64,000 bases of DNA, from contig JAISUN010000003.1 in NCBI GenBank assembly GCA_031272085.1, forward strand, positions 1 to 64,000, in the 5' to 3' direction. Below the pieces are notes generated by a model. The model was not told the DNA's origin, ran no database searches, and was given only the letters and a program-made list of their open reading frames with translations. Shown here one piece after another: positions 38,771-47,826 of this stretch; the first letter of the stretch is position 1; every line of letters begins with the position of its first letter. Position numbers and translations under genes: made by a program. The stretch comes from Dysgonamonadaceae bacterium. Lineage in GTDB: Bacteria > Bacteroidota > Bacteroidia > Bacteroidales > Azobacteroidaceae.

Positions 38771-38778
38771 TGAGGGTG

Positions 38779-38786
38779 CAAAGATA
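38779..38786 (-). promoter_or_regulatory. -7 element for ruvX-def
   Basis: TATCTTTG on the minus strand, right before the ruvX start. No TTTG at the expected distance. Confidence 0.45.
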
Positions 38787-38803
38787 ATAATTTTATCTTG
38801 ATT

Positions 38804-39814
38804 TCAGTCCCTGTAAGGCGGGAAAAATCCTGTTTCAGGTATAATTTTGCCAAATTTAAGCAAGTTTAACTCTTTGAACGCTTTTTCGTTATGAATATAA
38901 CGCCAAGTACTGAACTGAAACCGAAGGTCGGAAAAGTGCGCTTTGAAGAGAAATAGCGTATCGTTGCGCCCCGACAGCCCGCCGCCGAAATGAACATAGC
39001 GGAAGCCCTTCCTCGCGCCGTACTCGCGGACATTGCTCCAAACGGCTTTCAGGGGGCTGATGTCGAGAAATTCGGTTTTTGTAGCCGCTAAATGCGTCTG
39101 GATTATGCCGTTACAGCGCGAATTGAGCGAACCGGCGATGATTTTGCCGTCTTTCTCTGCCACAAGCAAAAACGAAGGAATTGTCGCCAAAAATTTTAAG
39201 AAATACTCTTTCGGGAAAAAGTAAAACGGCGCAGCCCCTACCCTTTTCATATTTTCGTAATAAATCTCGATAAAGGCCTCAATATCAGCACTATTTTTGG
39301 CTTCGCGGACAGAGACATTTTCCTTTTCCAACAAGACAAGAGCCTGTTTCAAGGAATGGGTGTATTGCGCAAATTGTTCTGATTCAGGTTGTTTCAAGTC
39401 AATGGCAACTGTCAAATTTTCTTTTTTTATTTTTCCAAGTCCGCCAAGCAGCGCATTTCCGGCCGGCAAAAGGGGATGAAGGCGGGAAAAAGCGGTAACA
39501 ATGCGGTTTTCGTCAAAAAACTGGCGTAAATTCTGCTGAAAATCCGTAATAAACTCATTATCAACGGCTTCTTGACTAATAATTGCACCGGCATATCCGT
39601 AAACCGAAGTCGCATCGCAATAATCGGAGCCTTCTATTTTCCTGATTATCAGCGGCAAAGCACATGATTGCCCGTTTTTGGAATGAGAAATGAGAACAGG
39701 TTTTCCAAAATCGTAGAGCAAATGGCAAGCCGAAAGGTGGTAAAAATCGTAATTCCCTGTGGCTCTGACTGTTTCATCCCATTTCTTCGTATTTTCAAGT
39801 CCGATTATTTCCAT
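38804..39814 (-). CDS. FemAB/GNAT-like acyltransferase of the cell-surface sugar cluster
   Basis: 336 residues, soluble, with no signal peptide. Two GNAT-like halves are seen: residues 1-160, and 165-330 with FLLVAEKDGKIIAGSLNSRCNGIIQTHLAAT followed by YVHFGGGLSGR. This layout matches FemAB-like (BioF2-like/Acetyltransf_6) proteins, which transfer aminoacyl or acyl groups onto cell-wall or capsule sugars. It follows the WcaJ-like transferase 21 bp downstream on the same strand, so it probably modifies the same glycan. Confidence 0.75.
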   Translation of the reverse strand: MEIIGLENTKKWDETVRATGNYDFYHLSACHLLYDFGKPVLISHSKNGQSCALPLIIRKIEGSDYCDATSVYGYAGAIISQEAVDNEFITDFQQNLRQFFDENRIVTAFSRLHPLLPAGNALLGGLGKIKKENLTVAIDLKQPESEQFAQYTHSLKQALVLLEKENVSVREAKNSADIEAFIEIYYENMKRVGAAPFYFFPKEYFLKFLATIPSFLLVAEKDGKIIAGSLNSRCNGIIQTHLAATKTEFLDISPLKAVWSNVREYGARKGFRYVHFGGGLSGRNDTLFLFKAHFSDLRFQFSTWRYIHNEKAFKELNLLKFGKIIPETGFFPPYRD

Positions 39815-39835
39815 AGTTTTTCGCGTATTCGTTTT

Positions 39836-41236
39836 TCAATAAGCGTTTTTCTCGCCCTTGAACATATTAAGTATCGTAACCAAAATGATTTTCAGGTCGA
39901 GGATGAACGACCAGTTTTCGAGATACCATACGTCGTAGCGGATTCGGCCTTCCATCTGGTCCATGGTGCGGGTTTCGCCGCGATAGCCGTTAACCTGCGC
40001 CCAGCCGGTAATTCCGGGCTTTATCAGGTGTCGAACCATATATTTGTCTATCACAGAGGAATATAGTTCGGTATGCTTCAACATGTGCGGACGCGGGCCT
40101 ACGACGCTCATATCGCCTTTCAGAACGTTGTAAAACTGCGGAATTTCGTCGAGGTTTGAGCGACGCAAAAACTGTCCGATAGCGGTTGTCCGCGGGTCGC
40201 CTTTCTCGGCCTGTTTCTCGTCGGCTTCTTCATTTCGGCGCATTGAGCGGAACTTGTAACACTCAAAATTTTTGCCGTAAATTCCGGTTCGAGTTTGTTT
40301 AAAAATGACCGGCCCGGGCGACGAAAGTTTGATGATTATCCCGAAAATAATGTATAAAATCGGAAAAATCGCTATCAAGAAAATCAGCGAGAAAATTATA
40401 TCGAATGTCCGCTTGAAGAAACGGTTTACGATAAATTGCAGCGGCTCGTGCCGAACGGCCATAACCGGAACCGCTTCTATGCTTTCAAGCACCAACTGCT
40501 TTTTCACGTAGCGCGAAAATTCTGGAACGATATAAAAGCGAATCATATTTTTTTCGCAGAAATTGAAGATGCGTAAAATCTTCTCATCCTGCGAGTTAGG
40601 CAGCGTACAATAAATTTCGTCAACATCGTTGTCGAGCGCAAATTTTTCTACTTCGTGCGTCATCCCCAGATAGTTCGGTAAACTGTTCTTCAACAGCACG
40701 TTATCATCAAAAAATCCGAAAATATAGTAACCGTAGGCCATTTCTTTTTTCATTTCTGCATACAGGTTCATTCCGTTTTTCCCGGCTCCGACGATTATTA
40801 CCCGCTTGAAATTGCGGCCTTTTTTGCGGTACAGTTTCAGTGATTCGCGGGTTACAACCCTGTATAAAGTAAAGGCAATCAGCAAGATAGCGTAATAGAC
40901 GACAATGAAATAGCGCGGCAGGACGTCGGTATCCAATTTCAGGAAATAGAGGCCGGCAAGGAAAATGATGGCGTGGAGCGCCACTAAGTAAATCGAGCGC
41001 TGGATAACCTTGTCGATAAACATTACAGGTTTGTATATTTTTACCGGCACGAAATAGACGGCAAAAATATAACTCAAATTCAGCAGCAGCACAATCAGGC
41101 GCAAATTTGCCATTTCCTGCCCGCCCGGCTGCAACCATTTAAAAATGATATAAAAAGTTAAATTAAAGATGAATAAATCGCCGATTATTATCAGCCATTT
41201 AATCATAAAGCCGTATCTTGTCTTTTCTTTTACCAT
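39836..41236 (-). CDS. Undecaprenyl-phosphate sugar phosphotransferase (WcaJ-like)
   Basis: 466 residues. An N-terminal block of four TM helices (residues 10-130) is followed by a Rossmann-like cytoplasmic domain with VIIVGAGKNGMNLYAEM, then a membrane anchor near 280. The bacterial sugar transferase domain carries KRTFDIIFSLIFL, SSPGPVIFKQTRTGIYGKNFECYKFRSM and the DEIPQFYNVLKGDMSVVGPRPHM core. It starts a capsule or exopolysaccharide chain by moving a sugar-1-phosphate onto undecaprenyl phosphate. It has its own promoter, and the FemAB-like gene follows. Confidence 0.92.
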   Translation of the reverse strand: MVKEKTRYGFMIKWLIIIGDLFIFNLTFYIIFKWLQPGGQEMANLRLIVLLLNLSYIFAVYFVPVKIYKPVMFIDKVIQRSIYLVALHAIIFLAGLYFLKLDTDVLPRYFIVVYYAILLIAFTLYRVVTRESLKLYRKKGRNFKRVIIVGAGKNGMNLYAEMKKEMAYGYYIFGFFDDNVLLKNSLPNYLGMTHEVEKFALDNDVDEIYCTLPNSQDEKILRIFNFCEKNMIRFYIVPEFSRYVKKQLVLESIEAVPVMAVRHEPLQFIVNRFFKRTFDIIFSLIFLIAIFPILYIIFGIIIKLSSPGPVIFKQTRTGIYGKNFECYKFRSMRRNEEADEKQAEKGDPRTTAIGQFLRRSNLDEIPQFYNVLKGDMSVVGPRPHMLKHTELYSSVIDKYMVRHLIKPGITGWAQVNGYRGETRTMDQMEGRIRYDVWYLENWSFILDLKIILVTILNMFKGEKNAY

Positions 41237-41323
41237 AAAAACATATCGGATAAACAGCCGATATTCAAACAGTTAATATTAATTTTTCCCCTTTCGGGGC
41301 GTGTTTTCTCTCAAAAAGTTGTG

Positions 41324-41355
41324 CAAATTTAAGATTTATTGGGGATATAGACAAA
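41324..41355 (-). promoter_or_regulatory. -33/-7 promoter of the wcaJ-like gene
   Basis: On the minus strand: TTTG (41355-41352), 20 nt, TAAATTTG (41331-41324). The -33 overlaps the T run of the ompA-like gene terminator. A CCCC-TTTC-GGGG hairpin lies in the leader at 41288-41299. Confidence 0.72.
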
Positions 41356-41383
41356 AAAAGCGCCCAAAATTTTGAGCGCTTTT
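41353..41383 (-). terminator. Terminator of the OmpA-like gene
   Basis: The stem AAAAGCGC/GCGCTTTT (41356-41363 with 41376-41383) carries a mismatch and an inner CAA/TTG part, followed on the minus strand by seven T. Confidence 0.82.
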
Positions 41384-41407
41384 CGTAATTTTTTCCGCAA
41401 TGACAGA

Positions 41408-42583
41408 TTATTTATTAGTCATTATTACTACGCGATTCCAGTTGTTTTGAGCATAGGGTTGAACTGTATCGCCATGCCATTCGACACTAATCTTTTCGGA
41501 CGGGATGTTGTACTTGGTCATAAGTTCCTTTGCAACAGCCTGTGCGCGTCTCTTCGAGATGTCGAGGTTGTACTTCGGATTGCCGGTTTTAACGTCGGCA
41601 TAACCAATAACTTTAATGTTCTCGCCGGTATTCTTTACAAATTCAGCGGTGTTGTAAACGCTAATCTGCTGATTTGCATCGATTTTGTCGCTGTCGAGGC
41701 GGAAGAATACTACGTTAGGAACATAGTTGATTTCGTTAACCGGAACAACGGGCGCAACTTTCGGACATTCGGGGCATGAAACCGGACGTTTAGACAGGTT
41801 TGCATTTTCCGCACGCAAAGAATTGAGTTTGTTGTTCAGGTCGTCGATAAGACCATAATCCATCGGCTCTACTGCATCGAAACCAACTTTACCGAGTTTG
41901 AACGTCAAGCCGCCTTCGAGAGCAAAGACTGCCTCGTTGCTGGCTTTCTGAACTGCGCGGTCGAAATAGTCAGGCACTAACTGCACGCCGAGGTCGAAAT
42001 CGAGGCTGACTCTCTTGCTGAAAGCATAGCCGAAATTAAAACCGGAATTAACCGACAAAGCATCCGAATAACGGTTGTAATTCGAGATTCCATTGTCATA
42101 ATTAGTTACAGGAACTGTCTGGTCGCCCTGCAAACGGCGGGTAAATCCAAGTCCAATGTAAGGACCGAAATTGAATTTCTTTTCGGGAACTCCCCAATAG
42201 TTCATCCAATTCCACATGGCGTCCAAATGTACATTGTAATACTTGAAATGCTGCATGATGTCGCCGGCATTTTCAAAGCCGTGAAGAGAACCGCCCTGCG
42301 CTTTCAGGCGAAGTCCCCAGTAGGGATTGAACAGTTTGCCGACCGAAACGGTAGGCATCAACGTAATGCGGCTTAAAAAGTTGCCTTGCATTTCATCGAA
42401 GTCGCCTTGCATCACCTGCCCGCCGGCTCCAACATGAATAAACCAATTTTCACCTGCCCCGCTGTGTTTGTAGGCAGTCAGGTATCCGGGCTGCGTACTG
42501 GTGTAGGGGTGCGATTCCTGCGCGAAAGTAGAAAACCCACACAGAGAAACTAATACACTAAATAGAAAGATTTTCGTTCTCAT
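41408..42583 (-). CDS. OmpA-family outer-membrane protein
   Basis: 391 residues. A signal peptide (MRTKIFLFSVLVSLCGFSTFAQ) precedes an N-terminal beta-barrel with strands such as GENWFIHVGAGGQVMQGDF, ending near residue 235. A coiled linker (LNNKLNSLRAENANLSKRP) then leads to a C-terminal OmpA domain with YADVKTGNPKYNLDISKRRAQAVAKEL. The Pro-Cys-x2-Cys segment SCPECPKVAP before the domain is common in Bacteroidetes. It likely ties the outer membrane to peptidoglycan. Strong own promoter. Confidence 0.92.
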   Translation of the reverse strand: MRTKIFLFSVLVSLCGFSTFAQESHPYTSTQPGYLTAYKHSGAGENWFIHVGAGGQVMQGDFDEMQGNFLSRITLMPTVSVGKLFNPYWGLRLKAQGGSLHGFENAGDIMQHFKYYNVHLDAMWNWMNYWGVPEKKFNFGPYIGLGFTRRLQGDQTVPVTNYDNGISNYNRYSDALSVNSGFNFGYAFSKRVSLDFDLGVQLVPDYFDRAVQKASNEAVFALEGGLTFKLGKVGFDAVEPMDYGLIDDLNNKLNSLRAENANLSKRPVSCPECPKVAPVVPVNEINYVPNVVFFRLDSDKIDANQQISVYNTAEFVKNTGENIKVIGYADVKTGNPKYNLDISKRRAQAVAKELMTKYNIPSEKISVEWHGDTVQPYAQNNWNRVVIMTNK

Positions 42584-42660
42584 AATTTAACAAATTTGAA
42601 TTTATAATTTAATATTTTTTCCTTTCTGTTTTTCCTAAATAATTACTGCAAAAACCGTTC

Positions 42661-42691
42661 CAAAGATAATGATATTTATTTTCCAAACAAA
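42661..42691 (-). promoter_or_regulatory. -33/-7 promoter of the OmpA-like gene
   Basis: On the minus strand: TTTG (42691-42688), 19 nt, TATCTTTG (42668-42661). The leader is about 70 nt. Confidence 0.75.
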
Positions 42692-42736
42692 AAAAAAGTG
42701 TTTTTTTTAATAAAATCGTTATAAATTAGACGTTTT

Positions 42737-43888
42737 TTACTCAAAATAGTTTAAAATCCTGTACCCTCCTTCTTTTAAATATGCTTCTTTTTTCATCTCG
42801 CGCACGTCGCTACGCATCATATCCGCTATCAAAGTTGGCAGAGTATATTGGGGCTGCCACGACAATTTTTCACGCGCTTTTGTCGCATCGCCAATCAAAA
42901 GTTCCACTTCGGTAGGCCGGAAATATTCGGGGTCAACCTTTATAACAGCCTCATTTATGCGGCTTTTAATGCCGGGAAGAAATGATTCGCCGATTTTTTC
43001 GGCAAAAATATTTTCATCAACTGCGTCGATTAATCCGGTTTCGGCAACTCCTGAACCTGAAAATCTGACAGTTATTCCTATTTCTTTGAATGCCATTGAG
43101 ATAAAGTCGCGGATGGTGGTTGTAACTCCGGTTGCAATCACGTAATCATCCGGTTCTGCCTGTTGCAGAATAAGATACATCGCTTTTATGTAGTCTTTGG
43201 CGTGTCCCCAGTCGCGTTTGCTCGACAGGTTGCCCATATAGACTTCTTTCTGGATTCCGAGCGCGATACGCGAGAGGGCGCGGGTTACTTTTCGGGTAAC
43301 GAAAGTTTCGCCTCTCAACGGCGATTCGTGGTTGAAAAGTATTCCGTTGCAGGCGAACATTTTGTAAGCCTCTCTGTAATTGACAGTTATCCAGTATGCG
43401 TAAAGTTTTGCGCAGGCGTATGGGCTTCGGGGATAAAAGGGCGTGGTTTCCTTTTGCGGGATTTCCTGCACCAGACCGTAAAGTTCCGAAGTCGAGGCCT
43501 GATAAATTCTTGTTTTTTCGGTCAGATTGAGCAGCCGCACCGATTCGAGGATTCGGAGGGTGCCGAGGCCATCGACGTTTGCCGTGTATTCCGGGGTATC
43601 GAAACTGACTTTTACGTGGCTCTGGGCGGCGAGGTTGTATATCTCGTCGGGCTGAATTTCGCCGATAATCCGCGTAAGATTCATAGAATCGGTCATATCG
43701 CCGTAATGCAGTATCAAATTCCTGTCCGTCAGGTGCGGGTCTTGATACAGGTGGTCGATTCGGTTAGTGTTGAACAGCGATGCGCGACGTTTTATGCCGT
43801 GTACCGTATATCCTTTTTTTATCAGGTATTCCGACAGATATGCTCCGTCCTGTCCTGTAATTCCGGTAATTAATGCCGTTTTTGCCAT
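42737..43888 (-). CDS. gmd: GDP-mannose 4,6-dehydratase
   Basis: 383 residues. The NAD(P)-binding [14 protein letters not shown] motif (9-22) and the active-site Tyr-x3-Lys in [14 protein letters not shown] are present. The [19 protein letters not shown] segment is diagnostic for Gmd. It makes GDP-4-keto-6-deoxymannose, the precursor of GDP-L-fucose. Its start directly abuts the fcl stop, so the two are translated together. Confidence 0.96.
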   Translation of the reverse strand: MAKTALITGITGQDGAYLSEYLIKKGYTVHGIKRRASLFNTNRIDHLYQDPHLTDRNLILHYGDMTDSMNLTRIIGEIQPDEIYNLAAQSHVKVSFDTPEYTANVDGLGTLRILESVRLLNLTEKTRIYQASTSELYGLVQEIPQKETTPFYPRSPYACAKLYAYWITVNYREAYKMFACNGILFNHESPLRGETFVTRKVTRALSRIALGIQKEVYMGNLSSKRDWGHAKDYIKAMYLILQQAEPDDYVIATGVTTTIRDFISMAFKEIGITVRFSGSGVAETGLIDAVDENIFAEKIGESFLPGIKSRINEAVIKVDPEYFRPTEVELLIGDATKAREKLSWQPQYTLPTLIADMMRSDVREMKKEAYLKEGGYRILNYFE

Positions 43889-44971
43889 TTATTTTGTTTT
43901 TAATTTTTTCAGATACCAGTCGTATAGTAATCCGACTCCTTCTTCTATCTCGATTTTGTGCTTCCAGCCGAGGTTGTGAAGTTTCGAGGGGTCGGTAAGT
44001 TTGCGCATTGTGCCGTCGGGTTTTTCGCTGTTGAAGACGAATTTTCCGTTGTAACCGACTGTTTCGGCCGTCAATTCGGCCAAATTGCGGATGCTGATTT
44101 CTTTTCCTGTTCCGATGTTGATATGTGTGTTCCGCACCTCTTTTTCGTTGGAAATCAGGTCTTTGAAATCGACTTTTTCCATGATGAAAACGCAGGCGTC
44201 GGCCATTTCTTCGCTCCAAAGAAATTCGCGGAGCGGTTTGCCGCTGCCCCAAATCTCAACGCTTCCGGATGTAATGCCGTATTTGTTTAATTTTCCGATA
44301 ATTGCGTCTTTTTCGGCTTCGCCGTTCACTCCTTCTACCGGAAGATGGCTGAAATCGTTTCGGATGGCGTCCCAATCGTTTTCCATAAGGCATTTTGCCA
44401 AATAAACCTTGCGCAAAATGGCAGGCATAACGTGCGATTTTTCGAGGTCGAAATTGTCGTTAGGCCCGTAAAGATTGGTTGGCATCACCGAAATATAGTT
44501 TGTTCCATATTGGAGGTTGTAACTTTCGCACATTTTTATTCCGGCTATTTTCGCTATTGCGTAAGGCTCGTTGGTGTATTCGAGAGGAGCCGTCAGCAGG
44601 CAGTTTTCGCTCATCGGTTGAGGGGCTTCGCGGGGATAAATGCAGGTGGAACCGAGGAAAAGCAGTTTTTTTACTCCTGACAGATACGAGGCGTGAATCA
44701 CATTGTTCTGAATTTGAAGATTTTCGTAGATAAAACGGCCCCGATAGGTGTTGTTGGCCACAATTCCACCCACGCGGGCTGCGGCAAGGAAAACATAATC
44801 GGGTTTTTCATTTTCAAAAAAACTGATAACTTTTTGTTGGTCAAGCAAATCCAACTCGCTGTGGGTGCGCAGCAGCAGATTTTCGTAACCTTTCTCCGCC
44901 AAGTTTCTTGTTATCGCAGAACCGACTAAACCCCGGTGGCCTGCGACGTATATTTTTGCTTTTCCGTCCAT
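43889..44971 (-). CDS. fcl: GDP-L-fucose synthase
   Basis: 360 residues. It opens with the NADP motif [12 protein letters not shown], and the catalytic Tyr-x3-Lys lies in [11 protein letters not shown]. The [16 protein letters not shown] segment and [11 protein letters not shown] are typical of Fcl/WcaG. It epimerises and reduces the Gmd product to GDP-L-fucose. First gene of the fcl-gmd operon. Fucose is used by many gut Bacteroidales to coat surface glycans and glycoproteins. Confidence 0.95.
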   Translation of the reverse strand: MDGKAKIYVAGHRGLVGSAITRNLAEKGYENLLLRTHSELDLLDQQKVISFFENEKPDYVFLAAARVGGIVANNTYRGRFIYENLQIQNNVIHASYLSGVKKLLFLGSTCIYPREAPQPMSENCLLTAPLEYTNEPYAIAKIAGIKMCESYNLQYGTNYISVMPTNLYGPNDNFDLEKSHVMPAILRKVYLAKCLMENDWDAIRNDFSHLPVEGVNGEAEKDAIIGKLNKYGITSGSVEIWGSGKPLREFLWSEEMADACVFIMEKVDFKDLISNEKEVRNTHINIGTGKEISIRNLAELTAETVGYNGKFVFNSEKPDGTMRKLTDPSKLHNLGWKHKIEIEEGVGLLYDWYLKKLKTK

Positions 44972-44991
44972 ACTATATTTGTAATCGCCCG

Positions 44992-45024
44992 CAAAGGTAA
45001 GTTATTTTTTTAGATTTATACAAA
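44992..45024 (-). promoter_or_regulatory. -33/-7 promoter of fcl-gmd
   Basis: On the minus strand: TTTG (45024-45021), 21 nt, TACCTTTG (44999-44992). Confidence 0.72.
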
Positions 45025-45051
45025 TGAATATCAAAAAATCGTCAAAAGTTT

Positions 45052-47691
45052 TTAAAAACTGTACTCGCCGGCGCTTAAAATCCGCTCATTTCCGTCCGGA
45101 AATACAAATTTGGCCGTCATTCCGAAGGGAATTGAAACAGAATATTTTACCTTGCCGTTTTCCTTTATCCAGCCGCTTTTTACCCTGCCAAACGGAGTTT
45201 CGACCGAAGCGCTGCAATGCGAAAGCCGCTCGACAAGCCGGGGTTTTATCAGGATTTGAGCGACCTCGGCATATTCGCCTATTCCGGCCAAACCTTTGAT
45301 AAAAAATGCGGAAATACCTGTGTATGAGGTATGTATGACGGTGGAATTGGGCTGGTCGATTTCCCACATTTCGGGAAAAGTCGTGCAGTCGTTTTCAAGA
45401 AAATAGCCGTAACCCGGATAGGTTGTTTTTGCCAAAATATCGGCCAACAGCGCAAAAGCGGCGGAATCCTGCAAAACGGTTTTGTAGAACGGATAACGCC
45501 CGAAACTACCGATATTGATGAAACCCTGCTCCCGCAACCGGTTTTCGAGGTACTGCCCTACCCTTGTTTTCAGGCTGTCGGGAACGATTCCGGCATATAG
45601 CGCAAAGGCGGTGCGCACCTGGTCGCAATTTTGATAACTTCCGATTTCCGGTTTGTAATATTTTTGGTGCAAGGCCTTGCGCAGGGTGGACAATTTTGTT
45701 TTAAGACGCTCAATTTCAGACTGTTCGCGACCAAGTTCCCCGGCTGCTTCAATCATAAAATCGAGGGTTGCGGCATAAACGCAATTATTGAAAAACAGGG
45801 CTTCTTCGGTTTCGCCGTACTCAAAAACCGGGCCGGGACTTACCCATTCGCCGAGAAAATAACCCTCTTTATCATAAGGAGTTAGCATATCGTTTTTTAC
45901 ATATTTTTCTAAAAATCCGAGCCATTTTACGGCTGTCGGCCAAGCCGTTTCCAAAATTCTGCGGTCGCGGCAAATGCGGTAATGCTCTACCGCAATATTC
46001 AGTATTGATGCGCCATTGAGCGCACAACCGTACATCTGGCTGATTTGGGGCGCGACATTGTTGATAAATCCGTCGGAATACTGAACATCAGCCCAATCGC
46101 GGACATTTTTCACGCAGTAGGCCGAGGAATTAAAACAAGGCAAGGCAAGTCCCCAGAGCGTTTGCCAAGCCCCTTCGGGGCCGTATCCGAGGCGCTCGCG
46201 ATTCGGACAATCGACGGTAACTCCTTCTGTATGGCACATTTGAAAGGTATATTTATCCATATCGAAAATCCTGTTGTAAAGGCTGTCGGAACTGTCGAAA
46301 GCGGCAGTAAAATCCGGAGCCGAAGAAATGGCTAAACCCTTGACGCTCTGCAAATCAGAGGCTTTGCGCAACCCGCGGAAATGGATGTAGCGGCCGGCAA
46401 AAAAATTGAACCGGTTGCGGAAAGTTTCGCCGTCTTCGCCACGTGCAATGTAGATTTGACGCTGTTTTTGCTCCTCAATAACGTAATCGCCTACGCCGTA
46501 GGTTGCGCGGACAAATTTCGGATTCCGGTCGCGCATCGATACCATAATTTCCACAGTATCGCCCGCTTGCAGGCCATTGAAACTCGCTTCGAGAAAGCCG
46601 GTAAAATCCTTTCCCATATCGGCGCGGTAAATTGTATTTCCCATAGAATCAGGTATTTCCGTAATATTTTTCGCGCCTATTGTTTCAATAATTTTTGTCG
46701 GGTCGGTCATTTGAGCGGACAAAACAGGCTCATTTTCAAACTGTTGCAGCGAAGCATTTTGCCAATCGCCGTCGTCGAAATCAATATTTGCCCATTTGTC
46801 GGTAAAACGGCGTCCGTCAACGAGTTCGCCGCCCATATCCATAAAATCGAAACGCCCGATATTGCGGCTGTAACTTTCGCTGCATTTCCAAGTTGTATCG
46901 GTGGAAAGCGAAAATTTTTCCTCTGCATCATAGACTTGCAGCAGGAGCGCCCGACGCGATTTCCGCTTAAAATATGCGTTCAAAGTCCATCCGGGGGCGT
47001 AATTGACGGCAATCACATTTTTGCCTTTTTTCAGGAATTTAGAGATGTCGTAAGTGATGTACAAAATCCGCTTGTCGATTCGCGAAATAGCAGGGGCAAG
47101 CGCAATATCGCCTGTCTTTGAGCCGTTTACGTACAGTTCGTGATAGCCGGAAGACGCCAAATAGGCAAAAACCGTTTCGGGAACCGCGTCAAGTTCAAAA
47201 GTTTTGCGGAACCAAACCTGCTTTTCCGGCACAGTATCAGGCATATAAATCCATTTTCCCTGCCAGTCGGATTTGGCAAGTCCGGTTGTGAAACTTGCTG
47301 CCTCACTTTTGCAGCAGCGCTTTAAATCTTTTTCATAAACACTTACATACCAGCGATATACAGAGTTTGATTTCAAAATTCCGGCAGGCAGAAAGCAAAA
47401 TTGTTGTTCGCTCTCGACTATTCCACTGTCCCACAATATTTTATCATTATTTTTTAAGACGAGACGGTATGCTTTTTGCTTTCCGGTTTCGCTTTTACCC
47501 TCGACTTTCCAAGTCAAACGCGGCGAAAAATCCTTATAATCAAGCATTTGCCCGTTCTGATACGGGTTGTCGATTCCGAGCGGTTCGGTAAGATATTCGC
47601 AACGCAGGGCGTAAATCTTCAAATCCGCCTTATTAGCGCAAGATGAAGCAATTAAAGCCAAAAGCAGGGATAGAAAAAATGTTTTTTTCAT
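45052..47691 (-). CDS. GH78-like alpha-L-rhamnosidase lipoprotein
   Basis: 879 residues. A signal peptide ends ALIASSC (Cys18), so the enzyme is a lipoprotein. Likely order: N-terminal Ig-like domain with PRLTWKVEG (45-150), beta-sandwich domains with KGKNVIAVNYAPGWTLNAYFKR (to about 420), then the alpha/alpha-barrel with VTVDCPNRERLGYGPEGAWQT near residue 488, and a C-terminal beta domain. In most GH78 members this segment reads CPxRxERLGWxGD; here Trp is Tyr and Asp is Glu, so activity or specificity may differ. It would release rhamnose from glycans or plant glycosides. It is separated from fcl by the fcl promoter. Confidence 0.82.
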   Translation of the reverse strand: MKKTFFLSLLLALIASSCANKADLKIYALRCEYLTEPLGIDNPYQNGQMLDYKDFSPRLTWKVEGKSETGKQKAYRLVLKNNDKILWDSGIVESEQQFCFLPAGILKSNSVYRWYVSVYEKDLKRCCKSEAASFTTGLAKSDWQGKWIYMPDTVPEKQVWFRKTFELDAVPETVFAYLASSGYHELYVNGSKTGDIALAPAISRIDKRILYITYDISKFLKKGKNVIAVNYAPGWTLNAYFKRKSRRALLLQVYDAEEKFSLSTDTTWKCSESYSRNIGRFDFMDMGGELVDGRRFTDKWANIDFDDGDWQNASLQQFENEPVLSAQMTDPTKIIETIGAKNITEIPDSMGNTIYRADMGKDFTGFLEASFNGLQAGDTVEIMVSMRDRNPKFVRATYGVGDYVIEEQKQRQIYIARGEDGETFRNRFNFFAGRYIHFRGLRKASDLQSVKGLAISSAPDFTAAFDSSDSLYNRIFDMDKYTFQMCHTEGVTVDCPNRERLGYGPEGAWQTLWGLALPCFNSSAYCVKNVRDWADVQYSDGFINNVAPQISQMYGCALNGASILNIAVEHYRICRDRRILETAWPTAVKWLGFLEKYVKNDMLTPYDKEGYFLGEWVSPGPVFEYGETEEALFFNNCVYAATLDFMIEAAGELGREQSEIERLKTKLSTLRKALHQKYYKPEIGSYQNCDQVRTAFALYAGIVPDSLKTRVGQYLENRLREQGFINIGSFGRYPFYKTVLQDSAAFALLADILAKTTYPGYGYFLENDCTTFPEMWEIDQPNSTVIHTSYTGISAFFIKGLAGIGEYAEVAQILIKPRLVERLSHCSASVETPFGRVKSGWIKENGKVKYSVSIPFGMTAKFVFPDGNERILSAGEYSF

Positions 47692-47710
47692 AAATTTTCA
47701 GATTTGAGGA

Positions 47711-47718
47711 CAAAGATA
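47711..47718 (-). promoter_or_regulatory. -7 element for the GH78-like gene
   Basis: TATCTTTG on the minus strand, 20 nt before the start. No clear -33. Confidence 0.45.
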
Positions 47719-47782
47719 GGTATTTTTTCTTGAAATTTGCCCTGCATTTGCGCTCCAATTTTAAAATTAAAATTCTTTTTCT

Positions 47783-47790
47783 TACTTTTG
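47783..47790 (+). promoter_or_regulatory. -7 element for the OPT transporter gene
   Basis: TACTTTTG, 37 nt before the ATG at 47827. The nearest TTTG is too far upstream. Confidence 0.45.
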
Positions 47791-47826
47791 CGTAATTTTT
47801 CAAACAAAACAAAATTAATACCATTG

